Shown: positions 21,964 to 33,899, counted from the first letter of the stretch. The stretch: DNA of 64,000 bases from Eutypella sp. D-1 (GCA_023313575.1 JAJTTP010000002.1:2976001-3040000); one strand, 5' to 3'. Notes: generated by a model not told the origin, from the sequence alone. A program made the numbers and translations.

Positions 21964-24900
21964 TCAAAGAGTTCCCATGAACGTACCCATCCCGGTGTCC
22001 ATCTCGAGTCCTCGTATGCTCTCCTGCCAGTTGCGCCAGTTGATATCCTCGTCCATGTTCACATCAACGTCGTTCATCGCCGCGCCCGCCGAAACCGCAG
22101 CCTCGCCCGTAGCCCTGCCCCCGAGGTTGCCAGGACCCCACATGTCCTGGCCCCATAGCCACGGTGGAAGATTGTCATCTTGACTCGCTAACGTGCTGCT
22201 GGGCACACCTGTCGTCGCCGCCGGCGTGTTGTATACTCCTGGGCTCTCAGCGCCACCTGTGGGTATCCTACTCGGCGGCTTGCCTTGGATATCGGGATTC
22301 GGTGATGGGTACTGTGGCGGCGGTTGCGGTTGCTCCATCGCAGAGAAAAAGACTCTTTGCGCGATCTCGTTCGAGTTGCTGCTGTTGAGTCCGGCACCTG
22401 GGAATGCGGCGGAAAAGAACTCTTGGGCGTTGTAAGGGCGATCTTGCATCACCTGGTCCGTATATGGGTTTTGGGAATCGCTCTGTCCGACCCCGAGTTG
22501 TTGCGGGTTCGGGTTTGGTGGTTGTGGTTGGCGCTGGGGATCGCCTGGTGTCGAGGTAGCCCCTCTTGGAGGCGTGAAGTTTGTGTCCTCATAGCGGCCC
22601 ATTTTCGGCTTGTTGAACTTCTCCCTGCCGACCAGGGTCCGCCAGCGATCCTGAGCCACCATGCTACGGAGGTTACTAGGAAGCTGATCAAAGCTGGACG
22701 GTATCCTCATGTTCATCTCATCGAGGTCGAGTTCCTCGGCGGCTTGGGGATCGTCACGCAGTCGGGCGAGCTCGGCCTCGCGGTGTTGCTCTGCCCGGAC
22801 CATCAATTTCCGCAGGGGCACCCACGCGGCGCTGTTCTTCATCAGCTTGGCATACTCTATGGGCTCGGTGTCGCGGAATGTCTCGTTGAGTGCCACCCAG
22901 GCCCGCTCGAGTGTGGGCGCCCACGGCCGTCGCCGGATCTCGATCAGGAGGTAGGCGACGGCGTGCCACTGCGTGTACGTCTGGAACAGCCACCGCCATT
23001 GCCGGCACTTTGGTTCCCCGTTGAGGATCTTATTATACTCCATCACCTCAATGCAGGACATGAATAGGCGGTCGCGGACATCCTGAGAGAGCACCTGGCC
23101 CCCACGGCTCATGAAAATGGGCTGGTAGATGACCAGGCCAAGTTTTGCCATAATGAGGCGACCGATTAACGACGCGACCCAGTGCAGTAGGTTGGTATCC
23201 TTATTTGTCGTTCCCTTGAGATACTTCCTTTCGACTCGATCGTACACGGCCTTAAGTGCCTGTTCCTTCTCCTGCGCGGTGGTCTGAAGATCCGGACAGC
23301 AGGTCGATGTTGCACTGGCAGCCATGTGCATGGATCTGGCGAAGGTGCAGACCTCGTATCGGACGAGGCTGAATGACATGTCGGTGGCTCCCTGGCGCTC
23401 CTCGGGGAAGTCGGTCATGTCTGGATCGAGATCGCTGTCGTTTACGTTAAGGGGCAACCGCGTGTCGTGGATCCTCTCCGCGATAATCAGCTCCGTGCCC
23501 TGCTCCTCGGCCGACCGCATATCAAGTAGGCACAGGACCCACCAGAGCCGGCGGCGCATCTCCACGTCGAACGGCTTCAGCTGGGCGAAGTGCGTGCCCT
23601 CGCGGTGGAGGCCGAGTGACTGGCCGATGCGGACCAACAAGGCCGTGAGGGTCCAGGAGAACCTTGTGTTATCGTACCGCCGCACGGGAACGAGGAAGAG
23701 CGCGAACGCCTGTACGACCACGAGCTCCTGGGAGGTCAGGAAATTGGCTTTCGCAAGACCCTGCTCCGCGGCGAAGCGAAACCGATTGATTAATGTCGTC
23801 TTCTCCTCGCCAAAATTTAGCCTGACCTGCGATGCAAGTTAGTGTGGACTGGGACTTGGGGGGAGTGCCACGGCTACCTCGTCCTCCTCTAATGATGTAA
23901 TCGAGGCGTAGTAGATGGAGAACATCAACGCCTCCATACCCGGTGATAGGTTATTCATATTGTCCCTCCAGTTGCGGATAATTTTGCTCATTGTCGGCAC
24001 GTGGAGGATCTTCACTAGCGGGTCGACATTTTCGCAGTACACTTGCCAGACAAATGGGATCTGTGATGGAAGGGGGTGTAACTTGGATAAGTCGACATCC
24101 GACGACATGTATCCTAAAACAAATCCATGGTGATCTCCTGCCTCGCCATATGTATGATGTACGCTCCTGCCGGGCGACGGCTCATCGTCGGAGACTTCGC
24201 TCTCGTTGTCTGTCAAGGTCTCCGTCTCAGCCCGGAGCTCATTGATCTGTTGGAGACATATTTTAGCAACCGGGAATATGAGGTAGTGCAGAATACCTAG
24301 CAAGTTGTAACTAGCCTATCGGAACAACATACTTCGTCATTGAGTTTAGTCCAAAACGCATTGCTTATATATCGTGACTTTCCCCTCTCATGTAGAACAA
24401 GCCGTCCCAACTCTCTCTGCGTCTCTCCGGTCGGACTTCGTAAGAGGGAATTTGGCGGCCTTTCATCCGAAGGCGTGGGCCTATTGGGTCTCGATGCATC
24501 TATCGGTGATCCCGTACTATGTGAATTACTTGACTGCGTTTTCCTCTTATCGCTATCCGAGGCAGCGACGGCATTGATATTATTGTTGCTATAGGTTGAG
24601 GCATTATCGGCGGTAGCCTCGGGGGATCCGCTGCTCGACGGGTTGCGGACGTTCTCGAACTCAATTTGGCCGCTCAGGTCTTCGACGATGCCCTCTAATT
24701 TCCGTAGGCGCTTCATAAGTTCGATCTCGCGTTCGCTCGATTGCTTCGGCGGGGCATTCGGGTCTTTGATTCGAGGCCGGCGAGGCGCGCGCCCGGGAGC
24801 GGGGAACACGCACTGGATGTGCGCCTTGCGGCAATTTCCACACGGCATGTACTTGTCGCACCGCACTTTGCGGCGTCGGCACGTTACGCATGACCTCGGG

Positions 24901-25166
24901 TTCAGCGCCGCCGATGGCGTGGCGGTCGGTTCAAGCGTGATTGAACCCGTCGGGACAAAAGGTGGTGGCGCTGTAGCCGGGGCGGCGGAAGGCGCGAAGT
25001 TGGTCTGGGCCGTAGCCGGCATCATCGTGATCTGGTCCCGCGAGGTCGGCGGGCCGATTATTGGGGACTGATTTGAGCTCCCGGTCGGCGACGGACCACC
25101 GCTGCCGGATGAAAGCTGCATCGGGGTTCCCATATTGTTGGCTTGCGCTGTAGGGTTTCCATCCAT
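21964..25166 (-). CDS. Large Zn2Cys6 transcription factor
   Basis: Three exons (transcript order 25166-24333, 24246-23878, 23826-21964) join in phase to 1021 residues. The zinc cluster is Cys93, 96, 103, 109, 112 and 119 (CX2CX6CX5CX2CX6C) in RSCVTCRRRKVRCDKYMPC, preceded by 90 residues rich in Ala, Pro, Ser and Thr. A basic linker and a short heptad-like helix (MKRLRKLEGIVEDLSGQIEFE region) follow. The fungal-specific transcription factor domain has VWQVYCENVDPLVKILHVP, RIGQSLGLHREGTHF and EMRRRLWWVLCLLDMRSAEEQG. The C-terminus is Pro/Gln/Asn-rich, as in activation regions. Target genes are unknown; the nearest gene upstream is 1.2 kb away. Confidence 0.92.
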
Positions 25167-26371
25167 CCTCTTGTTGCAACGTCCGGATTCACCTCGTCTA
25201 CCTACGAGTCTTAGTTCGGTTAAATTCGATCCCAGTCACTTAGACACCTGTCTATGTTGGTATGTAAAAAGTCTTGATGATTCAATAATTCGTAAGCAGG
25301 CTGGCAATCAGCCTTAAAAATCACGTATTTCATCAGTCACAGTCAAACTAGTCACCAAACCTGCATAACTGGAGGCTGAGAAACGTAAGAGGATATTCAG
25401 GAAATGCGGCGGACGAGTGGACGAAAGTTCAGTTATTTATTTTTAGTAGCGATAGAACAGGGAGAATTTTACACGCCGGGTCCAGAGCACAACCCAGCTA
25501 TGACAGTGGGAAGTCAGACTAGCAAGGATGGTTCACTTAAGTCAACTTCATTGGGGATTAATGATGGTTATTGACTCATTCATCCCAGGCTTACTTACCT
25601 TTACATATGCATCGGGTCACGCTTCAAAAAGCCATGTTACGCGATGAAGCCGGCGATAATGCATAGTAACGTCAATTCCCATCCCTCCCGTCCCTGTTAC
25701 TGAACGGGATTCAGGAGACCGAGTCCGACCCCCGATGGTCTTACGGAATCACCCAGCGTCTACATCACATGTACGTAGTGTAGTTATACCTGTTGTAGTG
25801 GGGGAACGCGTCCTTCAAGGTTCGGCTTCTGGATCTAGGCGTAGTGTCTTGGCAAAGAGACTGGACCAAATCATGAGCCCAGCTAGGCCTCGCCATTACC
25901 CTTCTCCGTCAACTCCGTCAATTCCGTCTACTCCGCAAGGGGCTACTGAGCCAGTGAGCTACTTTAGGGGGCCTAGTTTGGGGGCTAACTCCTCGGGACG
26001 GTCCCGAAATCGATCTCTGGGCGCAGGCTTCCATGGCCGTTCCATAGCCATTACCGTTATACAAGCTAGTACGTACCTCCGAGGGCTTCCGCCGAACGCC
26101 GAGCCGCCCGCTGCCTTTATGAGCTCAGGACACCTAAGGACACCTACCCTCGAACGACTTGGCGATATCGGCATTACCCTTGTACATACACTATTCTTTA
26201 ACGCGTTACAGCGATGCTACGTCAGAGTTGTCCCCTAGATTGCCGAAGGAAGGAAGTAGGATTTCATAGATGCGTTATGATATAGGAAGACTGCTATTTA
26301 CATAAAAAGACATATAAGTCTTTGCCCCATCCTCATACTTGAACCAACTCGATGGTGGAAACACGGGGCGA
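25167..26371. other. Intergenic, promoter of the second regulator plus a doubtful open frame
   Basis: About 1.2 kb between the regulator's start and the stop of the LPMO-like gene. Only the open frame 25735-26238 is notable, listed separately. Confidence 0.5.
25735..26238 (+). CDS. Doubtful 167-codon open frame, Ser/Pro/Arg-rich
   Basis: An ATG-initiated frame with no introns needed. It encodes a basic, low-complexity protein with a short SP-repeat (SPSTPSIPSTP) written by three near-identical 9-bp DNA units around 25904-25935. No domain, signal peptide or membrane segment is visible and the antisense frame is partly open as well. It may be non-coding or a fossil of a mobile element. Confidence 0.2.
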   Translation: MVLRNHPASTSHVRSVVIPVVVGERVLQGSASGSRRSVLAKRLDQIMSPARPRHYPSPSTPSIPSTPQGATEPVSYFRGPSLGANSSGRSRNRSLGAGFHGRSIAITVIQASTYLRGLPPNAEPPAAFMSSGHLRTPTLERLGDIGITLVHTLFFNALQRCYVRVVP

Positions 26372-27268
26372 CTATTTGGCAATATACAAGTCGAGACAGC
26401 TTTCGTAAGTCTGGCCACTGTGGACATACCTGCGATAATAGGTGGTCAGTGTTCGCTCACAACCCGCAGCGCGATGAAAAGACAACTCGAGCTTTCAGAC
26501 TCATTTAAGGTAAGAAACAGCTAGTTGGCGCTCAAAGGCTGTACAATTATCGCCGATCCCAGTGTATTCTGAAGCGAGAAGAATCAGAGGGACTCACCAG
26601 AACCACTGCAACACACATTTGCCCGCTGTATCACAGGCCGATCCAAGGTCGTCAGGGATAGTGACGTTGAAGTTGACTAGTAACGATCAGACCCACTGAT
26701 AAGTCAACACAACACACGCAGGGGCCTTCTTACTATCGTCCCGGTCTGGGCCCGTGTTGGAGCCCGGATACTCATCCCAAACTCGAAGTGGCTCGCCGAT
26801 TATTGAATTTGTGTCGATATCGACGATGGAAACATTCTGCATGGCCGATTAGTTGTAGTTGGTCGAGTTTGGCAGGAAATGGTTACTCACCGCGGAGCCG
26901 GGTCGGTGCGACGCGACCATGTCGATGTGGAAATCGAGGACATCCCCAGCTTTGACTGACTTGACGTTGTCGGTGTTGTCCTCATATTGATAGCCCCGGC
27001 AAAAGTATGCGTCGCATTTATAGTCGCCATCGGCGGCTTTAATGGCGTTTTCGATAGGACCTGTTGGATCTGGTTCTATCCTTAGCAGGTGAATATTCCG
27101 TATGTTTTCAGTCTACTTACCATCTTCCAGAACCTCAGCCACGGCGGCGCCACAGAGCTCCTGGTGAGCTGGACCGGGCTGGCGAGGAACTGGATCCTTC
27201 AAGACTGCATGGGACCAGGCGCCTGTCAAAGAGCCTAGCGCAGTGAGCTTTATGAGCGCTACCAGCAT
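26372..27268 (-). CDS. Secreted LPMO-like protein (chitin-binding type 4 / AA16-like)
   Basis: Five small exons, in transcript order 27268-27121, 27060-26891, 26836-26734, 26676-26598 and 26429-26372, join in phase to 185 residues; no exon is long enough to stand out as an open frame. A 19-residue signal peptide (MLVALIKLTALGSLTGAWS) is followed directly by His20, so the mature protein would begin with histidine as lytic polysaccharide monooxygenases do. Next come QELCGAAVAEVLEDG, CDAYFCRGYQYEDN, HIDMVASHRPGSANVSIVD (His101 a possible second copper ligand), NFNVTIPDDLG, CVLQWFWY and terminal GQTYESCLDLYIAK. I recall this pattern from short fungal secreted proteins annotated as chitin-binding type 4 or AA16-like. 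Cysteines are paired as expected for an extracellular protein. Exact class is uncertain; the gene structure is well supported. Confidence 0.8.
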
Positions 27269-28468
27269 CGTGAACTACCAGGAAAGGGAAATCTATGCTG
27301 CCTCGAGATTGGAAGTTTGAGACAAAGCTACCGTGCCACCACCATAATGCGGTTCTCATTATTTGCGGAAATCGTCCATTTTATCACTTCATATGTAGGT
27401 ATAGATGGCTACTGTACGCCTGGACATTGATTTTTCCATCAGGTGCTTAGCAGGCAACCTGGAAAATCTATTCTTTTGGCATGAACCCAATTTCTCCACC
27501 AACGACATCGCTCCTCTTTCCGAGAACACAAGGAGCGAGATCGATCTCCCGTCTTCATTCCATATTCGGTCGGATCGCATTCGGGGACGATGACGAGGGA
27601 AATTTTCCTGAATGTGGTGACACCGACTGAAGTATTTCCGTCCTACACAGGAGTCGGTTTCAACATCAACCTTGCTGTTCCTGGCCGATTTGAGGTTCGT
27701 CGGGTCACGATTAATTAATTCAAATCTCCCAAAATAGAGCAGCGGCCCAATGCAGCAATTCAATGAACCACTTACTTACGTAGTTACACTATCCCCAAAG
27801 TGAATACGGGCTCTAGCCTATCAAACAGCTAACGGTATTGAATCCGCGTGGGTCAAAGCGGGCTGGATACCAAAGACACATTCTCTAGGAAGAAGCGCGA
27901 AGCTCTTGACAAGAAATGCCATCAACTTGCTAAGCCCCATCCTTCCTGTGAGATTGAAACAAGTAAGGCATAGTGATGCCTGCGAACACTGAAATAGCCA
28001 TCTTTAGGTAATGTTATCCACTAAAATAAAGGGCGACGCACCACCATTATAACCGTCTGACATGTGTTCTCCTTCGCATTCGCATCCGGCTCCAGACAGC
28101 GCAGCCCTAGGCAATTTCTTGGCACGTTTTCCGTCTGGGCTAGCCAATTAGGGAATGCCTATAACGCCGCCTCAGTCGCATTCGCATATGGCCATGACCG
28201 CGGCGTTCGGCCGCGGGCACCGCCATTGATGCCACGAGGGCATCGTCGTGATTCAAGTTTTTAGGCATCATGGAAATTCAAGGTGATGAAGTTGACACGT
28301 CCTGTATAATAACCCTACTATATAAAAGTCGGATTCTCAGGCTTATGTCGATAATGTCTCAAATCATTTGTGCCCCAGGTCCTTTACTGAACAGGCAGTA
28401 TATTAACGAACAAGACGAACACACTTCCCCAGATTTAAATCCAGAGTAGCCGGCAAACCACTAAAACC
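27269..28468. promoter_or_regulatory. Divergent upstream region, LPMO-like gene / DUF2306 gene
   Basis: 1.2 kb without a supported gene. A good TATA box, TATATAAAAG at 28319-28328, lies about 140 bp before the DUF2306 ATG. Open frames at 27389-27763 and 28064-28264 lack protein character. Confidence 0.5.
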
Positions 28469-29656
28469 ATGGCAGTATCATCAAGTCCGCCGAAGAACAG
28501 CTTTGTTGCGTTCGTCCGGAAGATATACAACCCCATCGGCTTCGCCAAGGGCTACAACTTCGTCCTGTGGTTCATCCTCGTCGGCGCGCTCCTAGGCTTT
28601 ACCCTCGCACGCTTCCAGTATGTCGACTTCTATGGCAGGTTTTGCACCCCTGGTGGCGATGGAGGTGCTGCACCTGGAGAGTGCTTCGACTTTCTCAGAA
28701 TAAGGCGTTACACTATCGGCATGATCCTTCACCTAGTCACGATACTACCGGGTTCACTCCTCGCGTGCCTCCAATTCGTCCCTGTCATTCGATATAAGGC
28801 AGTCATGTTTCACCGTATCAATGGATATGCCGTACTTCTCCTATCCCTCGTTAGCATGGCCGGGGTATACATGGTGCTTCCCGCATCTTTTGGTGGAAGC
28901 ATTGAGACCCGCGCGGTCGGCGGCGCACTTGGGATCTCTTTCATCGTCTCCCTCGTTCTGGCTTATATCAACATTAAGCGGATGCAGATAGAGCAGCATA
29001 GGGCATGGATGTTGAGAGCCTGGGTTTACGTACGCAAGCCAACCTATTATAATTTACCTTGAAATTTACAGAGCTAACCCGAAGTATCAGGCCGGGAGCA
29101 TCATTACCCTTCGATTGATCCAGGTCACGATGGCGGCTATCCTCCCAATGACCGGGAACCACTACTATAGCATGTCGTGCGCCAAGGTTGCCTATATCCT
29201 TGACGATAGTAACGTTATGTTGTCGACCTATCCAGCATGCGACGAGTCCCTTTCCGGTACGAATCCTGATCAGTACGTCGCCGTGCGAGCAAACCTTAGC
29301 GATGCGACCAACGCAGTGGAGGCTGCAGCAATTCTAGAAATGACATTTGGCGCCGCCGCGTGGTTGGCATTCATAATACATGCCTTTGGAGTAGAACTCT
29401 ATGTGAGTCTATGTACTCAATGCCAGCCATATAGGAGGGGTTGAATAATGCTAACTACAACGACGTCCAGCTACACCTTACACCAGCCGAATCCGAACGC
29501 CTGCGACGAATCTCTTACGAGCGACAGCTTGCAGCGGGCATGAGACATCCAGGCAGAGCAGGCTTGACAGTTGACCGACTTGGCGATTCTGACGAGTGGA
29601 TGCATCCGTCTGAAAAAGTGCAGAGCAGCGACGAGGCTGGGCGTGTCCCAAATTAG
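28469..29656 (+). CDS. DUF2306 multi-pass membrane protein
   Basis: Exons 28469-29029, 29091-29402 and 29471-29656 join in phase to 352 residues. The hydrophobic segments YNFVLWFILVGALLGFTLA, MILHLVTILPGSLLACLQF, GYAVLLLSLVSMAGVYMVLP and GGALGISFIVSLVLAYI, and later ones, suggest about seven membrane helices. HRINGYAVLL and QHRAWMLRAWVYAGSIITLR are the conserved histidine-containing stretches of DUF2306 (ferric-reductase-like or b561-like in arrangement), compatible with heme or metal binding but unproven. The soluble C-terminus (LTPAESERLRRISYERQ) is cytosolic in predicted orientation. Function unknown. Confidence 0.85.
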
Positions 29657-30600
29657 TTGGTTGTGGAACTATATATCTGCAACGACAAATGACAGTACCT
29701 CTAATGTTGGAAAAATTGTTACTATTCATCAAGCTCTTGACGTAACGTTCGGGTCAATATACAGGGATGGATTTTGTAGTCCCTACCTCTTGCTTTTTAT
29801 ATTTGGGCGGCACAACAAAGATGCGCGGAGCAAAATGTGATATTTTCTTTCTCATTTATCCTATCTAGGTTATTGATGATTTTTTTGAGCTTCCTACATT
29901 CTCTCCATCTTACCTTACTAATTGATCGTGTATTGGCTATTATTACTTAGATATAATTCTAGCTACCTTATCGTATCCTATGACGTATGGTAGCTGGGGA
30001 TCTTCATTTGAGTCAAGGATATGTGACCTCACTGCCGCATGAAGGTATTTTGCTGAGACTATAGAATTAGTGGTTCGTGTAACCTGAGTGCGCTTATTGT
30101 GGTAACTTCATGTATACAATACATTGGATTTCCTATTTCAATTAGGGATCTGCGTTGCATGTGCCTTACGCAACTCTCAGCTCGGCTCAGCAGCGTTGTG
30201 GGCTATGGCACTACAGTCCCTAACCAGGACGGATCCACGTCAAAAGCTAACGCAATGCCTGCTTAAGTATCAATAGCCTCATCCATACACTGGCTCCCAT
30301 TGGGCAATTATACGTCATATAGCTGACTAGGCCTCAGCTGCCTTCGACGATCATGAGGCTATGAGCTTGTCAACTTGTGCCTGTGCGCTTTAGTGAACGG
30401 ATTATCATCGATATCGTTGTCCCTACATTATCTCGCCAGAGATACCCAGAAGAGATCTCTAGAGATGGATGCCTACATAAGGGCGTTGTTCTCCCAGAAA
30501 GTCTGGTCCATCAAATCCTATTCTAATTCTCTTCTGATATCAATATCAATAATACGATCAACGCTACTTTCCTAAGTACCGAACCCAGCGAATTCTGACG
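29657..30600. other. Intergenic, promoter of the S33 peptidase gene
   Basis: 944 bp, moderately AT-rich, with no gene-like frame. Nothing further identified. Confidence 0.5.
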
Positions 30601-32547
30601 ATGAAATTCTGTCAAGCAGTACTTCTTAACCTTGGTGCCATCCAAGTCTCTTTGGCCACTCCCTTCACACAACCTTACGTGCGTGATGTAGGGAACTCGA
30701 GCATCCAATGGGGGCCATGTAAGATTAATGCGACCGTCCCAGTACAGTGTGCAACTCTTCCTGTGCCTCTGGATTATACCGATACAGCTTCCGATAAAAC
30801 CTTGAACCTCTCCCTCATTAGGACGCCAGCGACGACCAAAGACTCGAAAGGGAGTATCTTGTTCAACTTCGGGGGCCCCGGATTCGAGTCAGTCAACCAG
30901 TTCGCGGGCATGGCGAAGGGACTTCTCCAGTAAGACGTGCTTAGAATATTTCAATATATCCACGATGATTGGCTGACCCTAGCTTTCTCAGACATACCGG
31001 AGGACAGCATGATCTGATTGCGTTCGATCCTCGGTGAGTGTCTCGTCCACGTTGAGAACCGGCTTGATTCGTTATCCATCCTGACCAATGCTATTCAACC
31101 AATAGAGGCACCGGCGAGACCATCCCATTTTCCTGCTTCGACACTCCGGCAGAGAGAGCTTTAGCCAATGCTGAATACCCAATAGACCGAAGCGATTCTT
31201 CAGATGTCGCACTTGGGGAGCTGTGGGCGAATTCCAAAGTCATGGCCAATACTTGTGGGGAGAAGATGAAAGACATTGGGGGATTAGTGGGTACCTCCTT
31301 CGTTGCAAGAGACATGATGCAGATCGTCGATGCACTCAAAGAAGATGGAAAACTGCGTTACTGGGGTGAGTATTGTCCATTTAAACCGAACCATATGTTT
31401 GAATCTTTGCATCTTTGCTCACATTCCTGTAGGAATATCCTATGGCACAATTCTTGGGGCTGTCGTCGCAGATATGTTTCCCGATCGAATGGACAGCTTG
31501 ATCTTTGACGGAGTTGTAAATGGGCACCATTACTACTACAACTACGGAATGTGAGTGGCCTTTTCTTGATGGGCGTTATGTCATCGCATAATGATTGATG
31601 AGGCCTGGCTTAGTAAAAGACCTCTTCCCATTTGAACCAGGACAATTTAACTAATAGCGCAATACAGGGATCTTGACCAGCTACTAACCGCAGATGATGC
31701 GTTTCGGGGAATCTTGGCTGAATGCATTGAGGCTGGCGATCGTTGCGCCATTTCGACCGTGAACAACACTGCTGAAGAGCTAGAGACGACTCTCACGTTA
31801 CTCGCGGACGAGTACAAGCGCGCCCCTGTTGCTGTTGGAGCCACCGTCATCGACTATAATCTCGTCATGGCACTCTATCTACTCATGACCAAGTATCCTA
31901 ACGATGTGCCCAACGCGATGCGTCAGATTAAAAGTCTCCTTGACAGGCACGACCTTGCAGCCGTCGCCGAGTACTTTAGCAAAATCAGTGGTGCCATTGA
32001 CCAGGGAGGCGAGGGGCTCATAGGAATCAAGTGCAGTGATGCATATCCTCGTACGGATGAGTTTACGGACATAATTCCCGCCGTCGAGTACGTGAGGGAG
32101 ACCAGCACCCTTTTCGCGGACACAATGACTGGCATAACCATGGAGTGTGCCCAATGGCCGTTCGAGGCTAAGGAGCGGTACTCGGGCCACTTCAATGTCA
32201 AGACCCCAAACCCGGTCTTGTTCATAGGTAATACGTACGATGCAGCCACTCCAGTTGCTTCGGCCCGAAATATGAGCGCTACGTTTGATGGAAGCGTCGT
32301 GGTGGAAAGAGACGGATTCGGGGTAAGTTTCACCCCTTTTCCAGCCATGGACCCACTGTTTACCCCTTTTCTATCCCAATTTGCATATGCTAACCAATTT
32401 TAACAAAATTAGCACGGGTCACTTTCTCAATCCTCTTCTTGTATCGCGGGAGTCATACAGGCATACTTTTCTAATGGTACATTGCCGAAGGATGGCACTT
32501 TTTGTGAAGTCGACGACTCCATTTTCGATGAGAAGATATCTAGTTAA
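30601..32547 (+). CDS. Secreted S33 family serine peptidase (tripeptidyl aminopeptidase-like)
   Basis: Six exons, 30601-30929, 30992-31033, 31106-31365, 31433-31550, 31668-32322 and 32413-32547, join in phase to 512 residues. A signal peptide (about 1-20, ending SLATP) is followed by VQCATLPVPLDYTD, then ILFNFGGPGFES for the oxyanion region and HDLIAFDPRGTGETIPFSCF. The nucleophile elbow is GISYGT (Ser213), restored only by splicing. The acid is Asp441 in NTYDAATP and the base His469 in FGHGSLSQSSSCIAG, again across an intron. All three catalytic residues are present. The family removes tripeptides or other short N-terminal units from extracellular peptides. Several Asn-X-Ser/Thr sites fit secretion. 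Exon 2 is only 42 nt. Confidence 0.9.
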
Positions 32548-32843
32548 CTAGGATATGCGGTTGGCTAGTGTACGATCCATTGCCCGCACGTTCTAGGGCT
32601 GGCTTAGAGATATTAAATGGAGGATAAGAAGTACCAACAATTGGTAACCATATTTGTATTCGCCATCGTGTGTATATGATTATATTAGAGGCACCCGAAT
32701 AGCATGTCATGCAGTTCCACCAATTCACTATATTCTGGCACTGGTTTAGTTGGTAGGACCTTGTATTGCTGTAGGCTTGATTGAATACTCGTTACACGAT
32801 AATGTGGACCTCGCGTAACCATCTTACTCGGAGTCTTTGAGAT

Positions 32844-33353
32844 TTACCTACAGCTATTACAGCCTCGGCTAACTCTTAGCCCACGAACTCTGTGCTCAGG
32901 GACCACGCCCGGACAGAATGCTGTAGTGGCATACCCCGTGTTACCATATCGGTTTACTGTGAGGCCACAACGATATCCATACTTGAAACCGGACTCACAT
33001 CCGCAAGTGCACTGAACATAGTACCATCCACAGGCGCATGATTGTTGGCCGTCTTCCCTTTCCACCTCCACCAACTTATTTCTCTCGACAGCGCTTTGAA
33101 CCTCGTCACGTTCAACGGCGGGCCACTCGGAAGGGTCGCGGCTAACTGGTTGGTACCGAGGTGCGTATTTCTGTGAGTAGAACAGGGCTAGCTCCTCCGA
33201 GGTGAGAACTTCCCACTGTTTGGTGTCATGGTTGTATCGTTCCCACCTTTCGCCTGTCTTCACTAAGGTTGTCCCGTCGCCGCTCTTTTTGATGAATACC
33301 TTCTTCCTGACGGTATGAACCTTGCCGTCTATGATTATCTGCTCAATGGGCAT
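32844..33353 (-). CDS. Small cysteine-rich hypothetical protein
   Basis: From ATG 33353 the frame gives 169 residues; the frame is open further upstream but MPIEQIIIDGKVHTVRKK is the first ATG with protein-like sequence after it. The N-terminal 100 residues are charged and contain TLVKTGERWERYNHDTKQWE. The C-terminal third is cysteine-rich (SCACGWYYVQCTCGCESGF, then YRCGLTVNRYG, TTAFCPG, GCNSC), suggesting a metal-binding or disulphide-rich module. There is no signal peptide, so it is not an obvious secreted effector. It stands alone 350 bp from the retrotransposon block. Not recognised; an intron near the 3' end cannot be excluded. Confidence 0.45.
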   Translation of the reverse strand: MPIEQIIIDGKVHTVRKKVFIKKSGDGTTLVKTGERWERYNHDTKQWEVLTSEELALFYSQKYAPRYQPVSRDPSEWPAVERDEVQSAVERNKLVEVEREDGQQSCACGWYYVQCTCGCESGFKYGYRCGLTVNRYGNTGYATTAFCPGVVPEHRVRGLRVSRGCNSCR

Positions 33354-33700
33354 GTTGTTATTTTGTAGTTGATTGAGGATAGGATAGTTGAAAGAGTTGA
33401 TTTCTGAGTAAGAAAGGGGCGGAATAAGAAACAGCACCTCATAAGAGTGGCATATTTATAGTTGTCGCCCAATGGGCCTGGCCATTTATTCCCGATTCTA
33501 CAATTGTTCCGTGCAGCCCCATAAAACAATAGGAAGAGAAGACTAACAAACAAAAGATAAAGTGAAACTAAAAGTGAATGCTTTGTCAGGACCCAAACAG
33601 CAGGGCCCCCGCGAAAATTTATGGCCCAGCTTTGCATTCAAGGGCAAGTGTGAAGTTAAGCCATAAACTTTTGCATCCGCCTGACAGCTAAAACTCTTAC
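33354..33700. promoter_or_regulatory. Upstream flank of the cysteine-rich gene, up to the retrotransposon
   Basis: Normal-composition DNA with no RIP-type bias, ending at the 5-bp target duplication CTTAC (33696-33700). Confidence 0.5.
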
Positions 33701-33899
33701 TGTTGGTAGGTACGTACGTAAGGGAAAGAGATAACAATATAAAAGGTGGTGAGACTGGTGTTATATTCTGGTCTAAGGTCTATTTATCTATTTAAGAGGG
33801 ATACGGGCGAAGCCCGTATCCTTATATAAACGGGAGATAGGTACATAAGTACATTTTATTAATATATAAGTTTATACCAATAACTATTAATAATTAATA
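33701..33899 (-). repeat. Left LTR of the Copia element
   Basis: 199 bp starting TGTTGGTAGGTACG and matching 46501-46699 base for base in length. Differences are almost all C/T or G/A. The outer (left) part to about 33835 is unmutated; the inner part is converted to A/T. It contains a perfect 10-bp hairpin, GGATACGGGC and GCCCGTATCC around a GAA loop (33799-33821). As the element is on the minus strand this is its 3' LTR. Confidence 0.88.

Noticed and set aside
25735..26238. 167-codon frame as a confident gene
   Set aside because: Basic, low-complexity composition, open antisense frame and no recognisable domain; kept only as a doubtful entry.
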